Made by a program: the position numbers and the translations under genes. Positions 33,588 through 42,345 of a DNA stretch of 44,519 bases are shown here, in pieces (the first letter of the stretch is position 1; every line of letters begins with the position of its first letter). Below the pieces are notes generated by a model, which worked only from the letters and a program-made list of their open reading frames with translations, ran no database searches and was not told the DNA's origin. The stretch comes from Mycolicibacter sinensis (GTDB lineage: Bacteria > Actinomycetota > Actinomycetes > Mycobacteriales > Mycobacteriaceae). The stretch is from positions 1 through 44,519 of the forward strand of contig NZ_LZJK01000146.1 in the NCBI RefSeq assembly GCF_001667945.1. The letters run 5' to 3'.

Positions 33588-34013
33588 ATGCCCGTCTACC
33601 GGTGCTACAGCCCCGCCGGCCTATTGAGCAGGTCGGCGAAAGCTGCTGTTGCCGAAGGGATCACCACCATTCATACGCACGCCACCGGGGCGCCCAGACT
33701 GTACGTTAACGTGCTGTTTCACGAGATCCCGGACGGCAACTGCTTCGTTGCGGGCAAGCCGGCCGCCTACTCCTACGTCTTCGGACTCATCCGCCACGGG
33801 CGTGACCTGCCGACGCGGCAGGCGATGCTGGCCGAACTCTCCCGGATGTGGGCACGCGTCACCGGGCAATCGGAAGCCGAGATCCTCGTTGCGCTGACCG
33901 AGACCGATCCTGCGAATGCGATGGAGGCCGGGGCGATCCTGCCCGAGCCCGGAGACGAGGAACAGTGGCTGGCGGCCAACCGCACCATCCTGACCGGAGA
34001 CACCTCGACGTGA
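33588..34013 (+). CDS. cis-CaaD/MSAD-like tautomerase superfamily protein
   Basis: A 141-residue tautomerase-fold protein with the N-terminal proline exposed after Met removal (MPVYRCYSP). Aligned by eye to cis-3-chloroacrylic acid dehalogenase, Pro1, His28, the paired arginines in IRHGR and the Glu of MEAG (Glu114) are kept, but the residue at Tyr103 is Ala. The C-terminal LPEPGDEEQW matches the family. It may act on an enol, keto acid or acetylenic/olefinic acid rather than dehalogenate. CGGAGAAC precedes the ATG by a normal distance. Position right after the decarboxylase suggests it processes the decarboxylation substrate or product. Confidence 0.85.
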   Translation: MPVYRCYSPAGLLSRSAKAAVAEGITTIHTHATGAPRLYVNVLFHEIPDGNCFVAGKPAAYSYVFGLIRHGRDLPTRQAMLAELSRMWARVTGQSEAEILVALTETDPANAMEAGAILPEPGDEEQWLAANRTILTGDTST

Positions 34014-35020
34014 CCGGAATCGACCTAAGCGTCGCGATACCACCGTCGTTCGAGGCGGCACGGCATATCGCGACGGCGGAGAAACTGGGCTATCGCCGGG
34101 CCTACCTCTACGACACGCCGTTTGAAGGCGGCGATGTCTGGCTGGACCTGCACCGCGCCGCCGAATTGACCACGACGATCGAGCTGGGTCCCGCCGTCCT
34201 GATTCCGACACTTCGCCACCCGTTGGTGAATGCCGCACAGACCGTGTCCCTGCATCGGCAGGCCCCGGGCCGCATCGTCAGTGCATTCGGTACCGGGTTC
34301 TCCAGCCGGGCCGCCATGGGTCAGCCGCCGATCCGGTGGTCCTATATGGAGTCCCACATCCGTACTTACCAGGCGCTGCTCGCCGGCGAGACCGTCGATT
34401 GGGAAGGCGCAGCCATCAAGCTGATGCTCACCACCGCACACGCGGACACGCTGCCGCTGCGAATCCCGTTGCTGCTGGCCGCGACCGGCCCCAAGGGCGC
34501 CGGCGTGGCGAAGCGTCTCGGCGTCGACGGGCTGATCTCGATGTTCGATGTGGTTGCCGCACAACGCGAATTTCCGCGGGCCGTGGTCGCGACGATGGGC
34601 ACCGTCATCGACGACGACGAAGACCCCGCCGGTGAGCGGGTTCGCGCGGCCGTCGGGCCGTCCTGGGCGGCTGCGTATCACTACACCTATACCGTCCGCG
34701 GCGCCGAGACGGTACGCGAGATGCCGGGTGGTCAGGCCTGGCTCGAGGTGATCGAGAAGGTCCCGCATGCCCTGCGGCACTTACACATCCACCAGGGTCA
34801 CATGATGGAGATGAACGATGCCGACCTAGCGGCCTGGCGCGCCGGGGGCCACGCCTCGGTTGCGTCGGTCACCCTCACCGGCGACGCCGCCAGGGTCCGA
34901 ACCGCGGTCTCCGCTCTGGCCCGAGCCGGTGCCACCGAGATCATGTTCGAGCCGTCGGGCCCGGACATCGACCGCGAGCTCGAAACCTTTCTCGCCGCCG
35001 TCCGGAGCTCACCCCGGTAG
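34010..35020 (+). CDS. Luciferase-like (LLM class) flavin- or F420-dependent oxidoreductase
   Basis: A 336-residue TIM-barrel oxidoreductase of the bacterial luciferase superfamily. Visible elements are the N-terminal strand DLSVAIPPS, EKLGYRRAYLYDTP, LGPAVLIPTLRHP (cofactor-side segment), GRIVSAFGTGFSSRAAMG and PLLLAATGPKGAGVAKRLGVDGL. In actinobacteria many such enzymes use F420, and fbiA-fbiB lie 15 kb away, but the cofactor cannot be told from sequence alone. The GTG overlaps the tautomerase stop as GTGA, so the two are coupled. The 3' end overlaps the convergent thioesterase gene by 12 bases, marking the end of the cluster. Confidence 0.88.
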   Translation: MTGIDLSVAIPPSFEAARHIATAEKLGYRRAYLYDTPFEGGDVWLDLHRAAELTTTIELGPAVLIPTLRHPLVNAAQTVSLHRQAPGRIVSAFGTGFSSRAAMGQPPIRWSYMESHIRTYQALLAGETVDWEGAAIKLMLTTAHADTLPLRIPLLLAATGPKGAGVAKRLGVDGLISMFDVVAAQREFPRAVVATMGTVIDDDEDPAGERVRAAVGPSWAAAYHYTYTVRGAETVREMPGGQAWLEVIEKVPHALRHLHIHQGHMMEMNDADLAAWRAGGHASVASVTLTGDAARVRTAVSALARAGATEIMFEPSGPDIDRELETFLAAVRSSPR

Positions 35021-35404
35021 GTCGATGGCGGCGAAGTTCACCGTCGCCGTCGCCGCGAGCTCGTCGTCGTTGCCCCGGTAGATGTCGACCTGGACCACCA
35101 CCGAGCGCCGGCCGGTGCGCAGGATGGCCGCGACGGCCCGCGCCGGTCCCACCTTGATCGGCCGCAGGTAGCGGATGAACAGATCGGTGGTGGCGATGCC
35201 GTTGCCGAAAGCGGTGCTGCGGGCGGCGAGCTGGCCGGCCGCCACGTCGGCCATGGTGGCGATCAACCCGCCCTGCAGGCCGCCGGCGGTGTTGACCACC
35301 CGCTCATCGACGGGCATCTCCATGGTCAAGGTGCCGTCGGCCGACGGCACCTCCTGCAGGCCGAGTTGGGCGAACAACTCCCGGATCGATTGGGGCGCGG
35401 TCAT
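35009..35404 (-). CDS. PaaI-type hotdog thioesterase
   Basis: A 131-residue single-hotdog protein expected to hydrolyse an acyl- or aryl-CoA thioester. The central helix region NTAGGLQGGLIATMADVAAG carries the glycines and Asp typical of the PaaI/TIGR00369 group, followed by ATTDLFIRYLRPIKVGPARA. The ATG at 35404 lies 2 bases after the hydrolase stop, so the pair is one operon transcribed leftward. Its end overlaps the convergent oxidoreductase gene by 12 bases. An in-frame extension upstream into the hydrolase gene is rejected. Confidence 0.88.
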   Translation of the reverse strand: MTAPQSIRELFAQLGLQEVPSADGTLTMEMPVDERVVNTAGGLQGGLIATMADVAAGQLAARSTAFGNGIATTDLFIRYLRPIKVGPARAVAAILRTGRRSVVVQVDIYRGNDDELAATATVNFAAIDLPG

Positions 35405-35406
35405 AG

Positions 35407-36321
35407 TCAGCGCGCCTCGGCGCGGTCCCAGGCCTCGTCCATGGTGCGCAGAATCTCCTCGGCGCGACCGAGCCCGGCCAGGTGGCTTTCCCCGGGGATC
35501 GGGTACAGCCGGGCATCGGGCAGCAGCGAGACGGCGTGTTCCCCGTGCGCGAACGGGATGATGTGGTCGGCGTCGCCGTGCCACCAGTGCACCGGCACCT
35601 GCACCTCATCCAGCCGCAAGCCCCAGTAGCGGGCGAACAGGACGGCGTCGGCGATGGGCGCGGCGAGCTGCTTGCGGGAGCCGTTGAGCAGGTCGTCGAG
35701 GAACATCGCCTTGAACTCCGGCCGGCCCAGCAGCCGGCGGTCGCCCTCGGGGGAGATCAGCGCGTAGAGCTCCAGCGCCGGTTCGGCCACCGGCCGGATC
35801 ATCCGGATCAGGCCGGTGGCCACAATGCTGATCGGGCGCCCGGCGCGCTGCAGCACCGGCTCGGCGAGCCGGGCCAGCGTCATCAGGCCGCTGCCGATGG
35901 CGTCGGGGCCTACCGCGGGGGCGACACCGCCGAGGATCCCGGCGGCGACCACCCGCTCGGGCATCGCCGCCGCGCACGCCAGGGTGTAGGGGCCGCCGCC
36001 GGACAGCCCGATGACCGCCATCTTGTCGATGCCCAGGGTGTCGGCCACGGTACGCAGATCGTCGGCGAACTGGGACACCGTCTGGTACTGATACGGCGTC
36101 GAGGAACCGATCCCGGGCCGGTCCACCCCGATCAGGCGGATGTTCGCCTCCTTGGCGTAGATCCGCGCCTCGACCGGGATCTGGCGGCGGGCGCCGGGGG
36201 TGCCGTGCAGCCAGAACATCGCCCGGCCCTGCGGGGCGCCGAACTCGGCGAAGCCGAGCTGACGGTCTTCGCCGACGGCGATATTGCCCTCGATCTGCGG
36301 GCGGGCGATCGCGTAAGCCAT
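35407..36321 (-). CDS. Alpha/beta hydrolase
   Basis: A 304-residue alpha/beta-hydrolase-fold protein. The oxyanion region is FWLHGTPGARRQIP, the nucleophile elbow GLSGGGPY (Ser about 106), the acid residue probably in WWHGDADHIIPF and the histidine in GESHLAG. A lid-like insertion lies between about 145 and 235. The natural substrate is unknown. The ATG at 36321 gives MAYAIARPQIEGNIAVG; the frame continues upstream into the cyclase gene but that part is not plausible protein. It lies 32 bases after the cyclase and is followed at once by the thioesterase, suggesting a three-gene leftward transcript. Confidence 0.9.
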   Translation of the reverse strand: MAYAIARPQIEGNIAVGEDRQLGFAEFGAPQGRAMFWLHGTPGARRQIPVEARIYAKEANIRLIGVDRPGIGSSTPYQYQTVSQFADDLRTVADTLGIDKMAVIGLSGGGPYTLACAAAMPERVVAAGILGGVAPAVGPDAIGSGLMTLARLAEPVLQRAGRPISIVATGLIRMIRPVAEPALELYALISPEGDRRLLGRPEFKAMFLDDLLNGSRKQLAAPIADAVLFARYWGLRLDEVQVPVHWWHGDADHIIPFAHGEHAVSLLPDARLYPIPGESHLAGLGRAEEILRTMDEAWDRAEAR

Positions 36322-36353
36322 GCCCTGAGTGTGGCACGGGCCTGGGAGCTGGG

Positions 36354-37922
36354 TCACACGCCGGTGCCGGGGCCGGCAGTCGGCTCGCTGGCCGGCATGG
36401 ACATCACGGTCGGCTGGGCGCGGCCGCGCAACAGCGCCGAGCCGTGCTGTGCCCAGTGCGCCCGCTCGCGGTCGTCGGCGAGTTCCAGCGCGGTCTGCGA
36501 GCACAGCACGCGGGCGCTGACGGTCTTGGCGCGGTCGGCCAGCCGCGCCGCCTCGTTGACGGCGTCGCCGACCACGGTGTACTCGTAGCGGTTCTCGCTG
36601 CCGATGTTGCCGGCGAACACCCGCCCCGCCGAGACGCCGATCCCGAAGTCCACCAGCGGCAGCCGGCGAAGCTGGGTGAGCAGGGTGCGGGCGGTGGCCA
36701 GCGCCGCCGCGGCCGAACCCTCGAGGGGGACCGGCGCGCCGAACACGGCCAGCGCCGCGTCGCCCTGGAACTTGTTGATCGAGCCCTGCTGGGCGTCGAC
36801 GGCGGCCACCACGATGCGGAAGAAGTCGTTGAGCACCGCGGCGACCTCGTCCGGCGGATGGGTGGCGGCCAGCTCGGTCGAGCCCACCAGGTCGATGAAC
36901 AGAATCGCCGCCTCCTGCACATCGCCGGCGAGCGCAAGATCGCGCTCCACCGCCAGGCGGGCCACCTCCGGGCCGACGTGCCGGCCGAACAGGTCGCGGA
37001 GCCGGTCGCGTTCGCGCAGGCCGGCCACCATGCGATTGAACCCGGTTTGCAGCCGCCCGATCTCGGAATGCTCGTAGACGCTGACCGAGGCCTCCATCTG
37101 CCCGTGCTGAACCCGGGCCATGGCGGCGACGACCTCGCCGACCGGATCGGAGACCGAGCGGGCCACCAGGATCATGGCGCGCATCCCGAGCAGCACCGCG
37201 ACCAGACACAGCACCAGCACCGGCGTCTCCACCGAGGCGGTGCGGTCGATGACCCACCCCATCCGTCGGCAGACGATCAGGACGACGATGGCCGCGGCGG
37301 GCAGCGCGCAGGTGATGAACCACATGGTGACCAGCCGGGCCAGCACCCCGGGGGCGGTGGCGCGGACATCGGTGTTCCGCCAGGTGGCAGCCACGATCGG
37401 CCGGAAGGTGCGGTGGGTGAACAGCATGCTGGTGCACACCGACGCGGTTCCGCCGAACACGACGACCATGGCCAGCAGCACGAGCAGCCCGACGTCGGTC
37501 GAGCGCAGTGCGGCCAGGCCGATGGCTCCGCCGACCACCCAGGTGCCCAGCACGATCGTCGACTGGCGGCGCAGGATGTTGATCGCGGCGCGGCGTTGCC
37601 CGGCGTCGGGTTGCTGTCCGGCGGTGTACCAGCGCAGCGATCCAGCGATGCTGGCCGTTCCGGAGATGACCACGGCAACTGTGCCCAGCCCGACCAGCAC
37701 GGCGGTCAAGACCAGGTGCTGCGGGCGCAACAGGATGTTGGCACCGGTGGGGGTCTCACCGGTCAGCGACAACACCACCGCGATCGCTTCGGCACTGGTG
37801 AGCAGGTGGGCGAAGGCCAGCCCGGTCGCGTAGTCGGCACCGACCCGAAGGGCCGAACGGGGCCGCGACGCTGCGCTCGAACCGGCCCGCGAACCTGCCT
37901 GAGTCATCGCGGTCGCGCCCAT
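36354..37922 (-). CDS. Membrane-anchored class III adenylate cyclase with HAMP domain
   Basis: A 522-residue class III nucleotidyl cyclase like the Rv1318c-Rv1320c/Rv3645 group. About six membrane segments occupy residues 30-265, a HAMP domain follows (about 265-325, ARSVSDPVGEVVAAMARVQ), then the catalytic domain (about 345-505). Metal aspartates occur in FIDLVGST and FQGDAALAVF; the adenine-selecting Lys is in INKFQGDA; the transition-state Asn and Arg are in GDAVNEAARL. All key residues are present, so it should make cAMP. It is divergent from alkB across 166 bases. The signal sensed by the membrane part is unknown. Confidence 0.93.
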   Translation of the reverse strand: MGATAMTQAGSRAGSSAASRPRSALRVGADYATGLAFAHLLTSAEAIAVVLSLTGETPTGANILLRPQHLVLTAVLVGLGTVAVVISGTASIAGSLRWYTAGQQPDAGQRRAAINILRRQSTIVLGTWVVGGAIGLAALRSTDVGLLVLLAMVVVFGGTASVCTSMLFTHRTFRPIVAATWRNTDVRATAPGVLARLVTMWFITCALPAAAIVVLIVCRRMGWVIDRTASVETPVLVLCLVAVLLGMRAMILVARSVSDPVGEVVAAMARVQHGQMEASVSVYEHSEIGRLQTGFNRMVAGLRERDRLRDLFGRHVGPEVARLAVERDLALAGDVQEAAILFIDLVGSTELAATHPPDEVAAVLNDFFRIVVAAVDAQQGSINKFQGDAALAVFGAPVPLEGSAAAALATARTLLTQLRRLPLVDFGIGVSAGRVFAGNIGSENRYEYTVVGDAVNEAARLADRAKTVSARVLCSQTALELADDRERAHWAQHGSALLRGRAQPTVMSMPASEPTAGPGTGV

Positions 37923-38015
37923 CCGTGAGTGCCTGCTGCAGTCAAAGTGCTCTCAAAGTTATACGGATCGGGCGAGCCCGGTGCGGCGAATCTGTGTGTA
38001 CAAATTGACACCAAA

Positions 38016-38048
38016 TGTCTAGACAACGGACGTAGCGAGATGTAATGT
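38016..38048 (+). promoter_or_regulatory. Candidate alkB promoter with palindromic operator
   Basis: TGTCTAGACA (38016-38025) is a perfect 10-bp palindrome. Its right half supplies a -35-like TAGACA (38020-38025), followed after exactly 17 bases by TAATGT (38043-38048), a TANNNT -10 preceded by TG. A repressor on the palindrome would block the polymerase. The TetR gene at the end of the alk operon is the obvious candidate. Start would be near 38055, with AAGGAGG before the ATG. An extra TTGACA sits at 38005-38010 without a matching -10. Confidence 0.45.
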
Positions 38049-38088
38049 CCATCCACAACGGTGGTCGAACTCACAAGGAGGGACGCGG

Positions 38089-39318
38089 ATGGCGCACAAC
38101 GGCACTGCGGCGGCACCAATCCAGGCGTGGCGGGACAAGAAGCGCTACCTGTGGCTGATGGGCTTGATCGCCCCGACGCTGATCTTCACCATGCTCCCGT
38201 TCGTGTGGGCGATGAATCGGCTCGGCTGGCACGGGGCCGCGCAGGTGCCGTTCTGGATCGGGCCGATCCTGATCTACCTGTTGTTGCCGGCGCTGGATCT
38301 GCGGTACGGCGTCGACGGGCAGAACCCGCCCGACGAGGTGATGGCCCAGCTGGAGAACGACCGGTACTACCGCTACTGCACCTACGCCTACATCCCGTGT
38401 CAGTACGCCAGCGTGGTGCTGGGCGCCTACCTGTTCACGGCGGCCGATCTGAGCTGGCTGGGTGTCGAGGGGTCACTCAGCTGGTTCGCCAAGATCGGGC
38501 TGGCGCTGTCGGTGGGCGCCCTGGGCGGCGTCGGCATCAACACCGCGCACGAGCTGGGGCACAAGAAGGAGCGCCTGGAGCGCTGGCTGTCGAAGATCAC
38601 CCTGGCGCAGAGCTGCTATGGGCACTTCTACATCGAGCACAACCGCGGGCACCACGTGCGGGTGGCCACTCCCGAAGACCCGGCGTCCGGCCGCTTCGGC
38701 GAGACCTTCTGGGAGTTCCTGCCGCGCAGCGTCTTCGGTGGTCTGCGCTCGGCCTGGCAACTGGAGGCCGCGCGGCTGCGCCGGTTGGACAAGGGGCCGT
38801 GGCGGTTGTCCAATGACGTGCTCAACGCGTGGCTGATGTCGGTGGTGCTGTGGGGAGTGCTGATCGCGGTGTTCGGCCCGGCGCTGATCCCGTTCGTCGT
38901 CATCCAGGCCGTCTACGGGTTCTCCCTACTGGAGTCGGTCAACTACATCGAGCACTACGGCCTGCTGCGCGGCACCCGCCCCAACGGCCGCTACGAGCGC
39001 TGCACGCCCGAACACAGCTGGAACTCCGACCATCTGGTGACCAACCTGTTCCTCTACCACCTGCAGCGGCACAGTGATCACCACGCCAACCCGACCCGGC
39101 GTTACCAGACGCTGCGCAGCATGGCCGAGGCGCCGAACCTGCCCAGCGGCTACGCGTCGCTGATCGGGTTGACGTATTTCCCGCCGCTGTGGCGCAAGCT
39201 GATGGATCACCGGGTGCTGGCGCACTACAGCGGCGACATCACCCGGGTCAACATCGACCCCCGGCGCCGGGCGAAGATCCTCAACCGCTACGCCGCCACC
39301 GAGCAGGCGGCCGCATGA
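38089..39318 (+). CDS. alkB: Alkane 1-monooxygenase AlkB
   Basis: A 409-residue membrane di-iron hydroxylase that oxidises the terminal carbon of medium-chain alkanes. The histidine boxes are HELGHKKE (about 154), EHNRGHHVRVATPEDP (about 183) and LQRHSDHHANPTRRYQ (about 325), with the AlkB-specific NYIEHYGLLR between them. Hydrophobic segments in the first 140 residues and around 250-285 anchor it in the membrane. AAGGAGG precedes the ATG. Its stop overlaps the first rubredoxin gene as ATGA, so hydroxylase and electron carriers are made together. Confidence 0.96.
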   Translation: MAHNGTAAAPIQAWRDKKRYLWLMGLIAPTLIFTMLPFVWAMNRLGWHGAAQVPFWIGPILIYLLLPALDLRYGVDGQNPPDEVMAQLENDRYYRYCTYAYIPCQYASVVLGAYLFTAADLSWLGVEGSLSWFAKIGLALSVGALGGVGINTAHELGHKKERLERWLSKITLAQSCYGHFYIEHNRGHHVRVATPEDPASGRFGETFWEFLPRSVFGGLRSAWQLEAARLRRLDKGPWRLSNDVLNAWLMSVVLWGVLIAVFGPALIPFVVIQAVYGFSLLESVNYIEHYGLLRGTRPNGRYERCTPEHSWNSDHLVTNLFLYHLQRHSDHHANPTRRYQTLRSMAEAPNLPSGYASLIGLTYFPPLWRKLMDHRVLAHYSGDITRVNIDPRRRAKILNRYAATEQAAA

Positions 39319-39491
39319 TGGCGCGCTACCGCTGCCCGGGCTGTGACTACCTCTATGACGAGGCCATCGGCGCGCCGCGTGAGGGGTTTCCGGCCGGCAC
39401 ACCCTGGCGCCAGATCCCCGATGACTGGTGCTGCCCGGACTGTGCGGTCCGCGAAAAAGTGGATTTCGAACCGGTGGAGGTCCCAACGTGA
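39315..39491 (+). CDS. rubA: Rubredoxin RubA, electron carrier for AlkB
   Basis: A 58-residue rubredoxin with the iron-binding pairs CPGC and CPDC (both Cys-x2-Cys) and YLYDE, IPDDW between them. It passes electrons from a rubredoxin reductase to AlkB. The two neighbouring carriers differ at the first pair (CPGC here, CLQC in RubB); alkane-type rubredoxins are grouped by such residues. The start is ATG 39315, overlapping the alkB stop; an ATG one codon later is also possible. Its own stop overlaps the rubB GTG. Confidence 0.93.
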   Translation: MMARYRCPGCDYLYDEAIGAPREGFPAGTPWRQIPDDWCCPDCAVREKVDFEPVEVPT

Positions 39492-39670
39492 GCGACTACA
39501 AACTGTTCCGCTGCCTGCAGTGCGGCTTCGAGTACGACGAGGCGGTGGGCTGGCCGGAGGACGGTATCGCACCCGGCACCCGCTGGGCTGATATCCCCGA
39601 GGACTGGAGCTGCCCGGACTGCGGCGCGGCCAAGGCGGATTTCGAGATGGTGGAAGTCGTGCGGGGATGA
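39488..39670 (+). CDS. rubB: Rubredoxin RubB
   Basis: A 60-residue rubredoxin with CLQC and CPDC iron ligands and the core phrases GFEYDEAVGWPEDG and IPEDWSC. It begins with GTG 39488 inside the rubA stop (GTGA) and ends inside the tetR start (ATGA), so four genes are chained by 4-base overlaps. No rubredoxin reductase gene is in the window; it must be encoded elsewhere. Confidence 0.93.
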   Translation: MSDYKLFRCLQCGFEYDEAVGWPEDGIAPGTRWADIPEDWSCPDCGAAKADFEMVEVVRG

Positions 39671-40296
39671 CACCAGCTAATCTCGCGGTGGTGAAACGCA
39701 TCCCCTACGCCGAGGCATCCCGGGCGCTGCTGCGCGACTCGGTGCTCGACGCGATGCGGGAGTTGCTGACCACCCGGGACTGGTCGTCGATCACGCTGGC
39801 CGCCGTGGCGGAGGCGGCCGGGGTCAGCAGACAGACCATCTATAACGAGTTCGGTTCGCGCCAGGGGTTGGCGCAGGGCTACGCGATCCGGCTGGCCGAC
39901 CGACTCGTCGACGCCGTCGAGCGCGCCATCTACGGCAACGTCGGCGATGTCCACGCCGCCTTTCTGGAGGGGTTCCGGTCGTTTTTCTCCGAGTCGGCCG
40001 CCGACCCGCTGGTCATCTCGCTGCTGACCGGTGTCGCCAAGCCGGACCTGCTGCAGATCATCACCACCGACAGCGGCCCGATCATCACCCGCTGCTCGCA
40101 GCGGCTGACGTCGTCGTTCATGCACAGCTGGGTCAAGGCCAGCGAGGAAGACGCCGGCATCCTGGCCCGGGCCATCGTCCGGCTGGCCATGAGCTATGTC
40201 TCGATGCCCCCGGAAGCCGACCACGACGTGGCCGCTGACCTGGCCCGATTGTTCACTCCGACCGCCGAGACCTACGGGGTCATCGACGTCGATTGA
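39667..40296 (+). CDS. alkX: TetR-family regulator of the alk operon
   Basis: A 209-residue TetR-type repressor. The N-terminal helix-turn-helix is TLAAVAEAAGVSRQTIYNEFGSRQGL (about 38-63); the C-terminal helical domain should bind the inducer. It is the last gene of the alkB-rubA-rubB chain, equivalent to Rv3249c, and is coupled to rubB by ATGA. It probably controls the operon through the palindrome upstream of alkB, a feedback layout common in this family. The ATG at 39667 is followed by a GTG 8 codons later that could also serve. The symbol follows usage for related alk-operon TetR genes. Confidence 0.9.
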   Translation: MTPANLAVVKRIPYAEASRALLRDSVLDAMRELLTTRDWSSITLAAVAEAAGVSRQTIYNEFGSRQGLAQGYAIRLADRLVDAVERAIYGNVGDVHAAFLEGFRSFFSESAADPLVISLLTGVAKPDLLQIITTDSGPIITRCSQRLTSSFMHSWVKASEEDAGILARAIVRLAMSYVSMPPEADHDVAADLARLFTPTAETYGVIDVD

Positions 40297-40372
40297 CCCG
40301 CTCGAGCATTCCCGGGCGTTCGCCGGTAGCTTGTAGCGGAGCTGATTTCACCGAACCTACGGGGGCGCACTG

Positions 40373-41830
<1,458 letters not shown>

Positions 41831-41850
41831 TTTCGGCTGCCAGCAGGCAC

Positions 41851-41884
41851 AAGAGCCCCATTCCGGCCCGGAATGGGGCTCTTT
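41851..41884 (+). terminator. Intrinsic terminator after sahH
   Basis: A perfect stem with arms AAGAGCCCCATTCC and GGAATGGGGCTCTT and a GGCCC loop, starting 20 bases after the sahH stop and ending in TTT. It is the clearest hairpin terminator in the window and separates sahH from the small secreted protein gene. Confidence 0.88.
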
Positions 41885-41988
41885 GCTGGGGACGGTGCCC
41901 GCGGGTGCGGGGAACGGCCGAAGCGGCTTGCCTGCCGCGAGAGGCCTACGCTGGACGGCAGACGCATACGACGGGAAGGGTTCAGACC

Positions 41989-42336
41989 ATGAATTCATCG
42001 CGATCGATCCATACCGCGCTGATCCGCGCGGCGGGTGCTGCCTTGCTGGCCGCTGCCACGGCGGTCGTCGGTGTTCCCGCCGGCGAGGTCGCTGTTGCGT
42101 CGGCAAGCCCCGTGGTCGCGGGGCCGTCCGCTCCCGCCGACCTACCGCCCGGCGTCGCCGGGATGCCGTTGGGCGGAGGCTGGGGCCACGGCGGCGGCCA
42201 CGGTGGTGGCCACGGTGGTGGCAACGGCGGCTGGGGTCACGGCAACTGGGGCAAAGGCAACTGGGGCCACAACGGCTGGATCAACGGTGGCCGGATCAAC
42301 GGTTTCATCCAGAGCGGGGGGCGCGGCGGCTGGTAG
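41989..42336 (+). CDS. Secreted Gly/His/Trp-rich small protein
   Basis: A 115-residue predicted exported protein. A signal peptide of about 38 residues ends near ASASP. After a Pro/Ala stretch (PSAPADLPPGVAG) the mature part is low-complexity: GGGHGGGHGGG, then GNWGKGNWGHNGW, then INGGRINGF. Histidines could bind metal; Gly/Trp/Asn repeats suggest a flexible wall-associated or structural peptide. No family is recognised. GGGAAGGG lies before the ATG. Composition rather than exact sequence would be conserved, so homologues may be missed by simple searches. Confidence 0.78.
   Translation: MNSSRSIHTALIRAAGAALLAAATAVVGVPAGEVAVASASPVVAGPSAPADLPPGVAGMPLGGGWGHGGGHGGGHGGGNGGWGHGNWGKGNWGHNGWINGGRINGFIQSGGRGGW
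42178..42290 (+). repeat. Short tandem repeats coding for Gly/His and Gly/Asn/Trp motifs
   Basis: Units of 9-15 bases such as GGTGGTGGCCACG and GGCAACTGGGGC recur within the secreted-protein gene, giving GGGH and GNWG steps. Such runs can vary in copy number between strains by slippage or recombination. Confidence 0.6.
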
Positions 42337-42345
42337 CCGAGCCGC

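Noticed and set aside
35407..37437. A 676-codon frame that would fuse the hydrolase to sequence within the cyclase gene.
   Set aside because: The extra N-terminal part is a shadow of the cyclase frame; the hydrolase proper begins at the ATG at 36321.
40297..40372. Possible SAH riboswitch before sahH.
   Set aside because: The 76-base gap is too short and lacks the conserved SAH-riboswitch core I would expect; no convincing pairing seen.
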